6,293 nucleotides of DNA from contig JAUYIO010000076.1 in NCBI GenBank assembly GCA_030688225.1, positions 1 to 6,293 of the forward strand, read 5' to 3'. A program made the translations under genes and the position numbers. Positions 6,035 through 6,293 of the stretch are shown here, piece after piece (positions within the stretch are counted from its first letter, which is position 1; every line of letters begins with the position of its first letter). This DNA is from Nanobdellota archaeon (GTDB lineage: Archaea; Nanobdellota; Nanobdellia; Pacearchaeales; GW2011-AR1). The notes under the pieces were generated by a model. That model worked only from the letters and a program-made list of their open reading frames with translations, made no database searches and was not told the origin of the DNA.

Positions 6035-6042
6035 TTTAAAAA
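6035..6042 (-). promoter_or_regulatory. Candidate TATA box for the two-gene operon at 4858-6013
   Basis: The minus strand reads TTTTTAAA, centred about 25.5 nt before the ATG at 6013, the same spacing seen at the divergent promoter near 3217. The 39-nt gap between the upstream stop codon (6053) and this start (6014-6052) holds nothing else recognisable and no ribosome binding site, so a leaderless start at or near 6013 is the simplest reading. Confidence 0.55.
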
Positions 6043-6052
6043 TTATTCGGAA

Positions 6053-6293
6053 TTAGAAAATATCTAAAACCTCGTATTCTTTCTTTTTCTCTTCGTATTC
6101 TTTTTTTTCTTTTTCTATCATTTTCTCATCAAAATCATCTTCTGTGAATTCTGGTTCTTCTTCTGTATCTTCTTCTGTAAATTCTGGAATTTCCTCTTCG
6201 GAATTATCCTTAGGGGATTCATTTTTTTCTTGTTCTCCATAATCTTGGTTTTTTAGATATTCTTCTTTTTCCTTCTCTATTTCTTTTATATCA
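6053..6293 (-). CDS. Acidic C-terminal end of an unknown protein (starts beyond right edge)
   Basis: An open frame enters from the right edge (first full codon at 6292) and ends at TAA 6055-6053, giving 79 residues. Of these 35 are Glu or Asp, with many Lys, and there are no cysteines. A short tandem repeat PEFTEED/PEFTEDD lies near the middle, followed by a Lys/Glu-rich helical stretch (EKMIEKEKKEYEEKKKEYE) and the end VLDIF. It is a low-complexity, probably disordered or helical acidic tail, so the fragment says nothing about function. It is called coding because the frame is open throughout, lies on the same strand as the next two genes, and stops 39 nt before the next start codon. The gene could belong to the same functional cluster. 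Confidence 0.7.
   Translation of the reverse strand, partial: DIKEIEKEKEEYLKNQDYGEQEKNESPKDNSEEEIPEFTEEDTEEEPEFTEDDFDEKMIEKEKKEYEEKKKEYEVLDIF
6138..6187 (-). repeat. Imperfect 17-nt direct repeat inside the acidic-tail gene
   Basis: Two copies of TCTTCTGTRAATTCTGG on the plus strand, at 6138-6154 and 6171-6187, differ at one base and start 33 nt apart. They are in the same reading frame (11-codon spacing) and encode the repeated peptide PEFTE followed by acidic residues. The repeat is therefore probably a protein-level or replication-slippage repeat and not a DNA regulatory site. Confidence 0.6.

Noticed and set aside
5585..6056. Several plus-strand open frames opposite the 154-residue gene
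   Set aside because: Their hydrophobic products arise from reading the coiled-coil codons in reverse. They would also conflict with the promoter and start of the minus-strand gene.
1..6293. Possible CRISPR array, tRNA genes, insertion sequence or inverted-repeat ends
   Set aside because: Reading both strands I saw no regularly spaced repeats, cloverleaf-like segments, transposase motifs or matching inverted ends. T-rich runs on the plus strand are explained by Lys/Glu codons on the minus strand.

Overview
The window looks like a piece of a small, AT-rich archaeal genome. The best guess is a DPANN lineage of the Pacearchaeota/Woesearchaeota type. The archaeal calls rest on three things: an archaeal/eukaryotic-type two-subunit phenylalanyl-tRNA synthetase, an Rpp30-family RNase P protein, and a secreted protein with an archaeal class III (pilin-type) leader. 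TATA-like boxes sit about 25-29 nt ahead of several start codons with no ribosome binding site in between, which fits archaeal leaderless transcription. The lineage guess comes from remembered resemblance of two uncharacterised proteins to DPANN families and is an inference.

Layout. Positions 1-3192 (minus strand) are a compact translation/tRNA block transcribed right to left: rnp3 (RNase P protein 3), pheS, a 115-residue unknown ORF, then pheT, which runs off the left edge. pheS and the unknown ORF overlap by 4 nt (ATGA), and the unknown ORF and pheT are 2 nt apart. Positions 3193-3242 are a 50-bp divergent intergenic region whose only obvious signal is a 10-bp palindromic TATA box exactly in the middle. 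Positions 3243-4844 (plus strand) encode a 533-residue membrane-anchored exported protein: pilin-type leader, beta-rich stalk, several cysteine-rich modules, an InlB-like repeat and a cysteine-rich C-terminal region. Positions 4858-6013 (minus strand) hold two overlapping genes for uncharacterised proteins: a 154-residue coiled-coil protein, then a 232-residue protein whose C-terminal part resembles the N-terminal domain of FlaI/TadA/VirB11 secretion ATPases but has no ATPase domain. Positions 6053-6293 are the acidic C-terminal end of a further minus-strand gene.

How they fit together. The left block supplies tRNA-Phe charging and tRNA 5' maturation. The plus-strand gene makes a surface or secreted protein, probably handled by the archaeal prepilin peptidase. 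The right-hand pair is co-transcribed and probably co-translated, so the two products may act together, but the function is unknown. No tRNA, rRNA, CRISPR array or mobile element was seen. No gap without a gene exceeds 50 bases.
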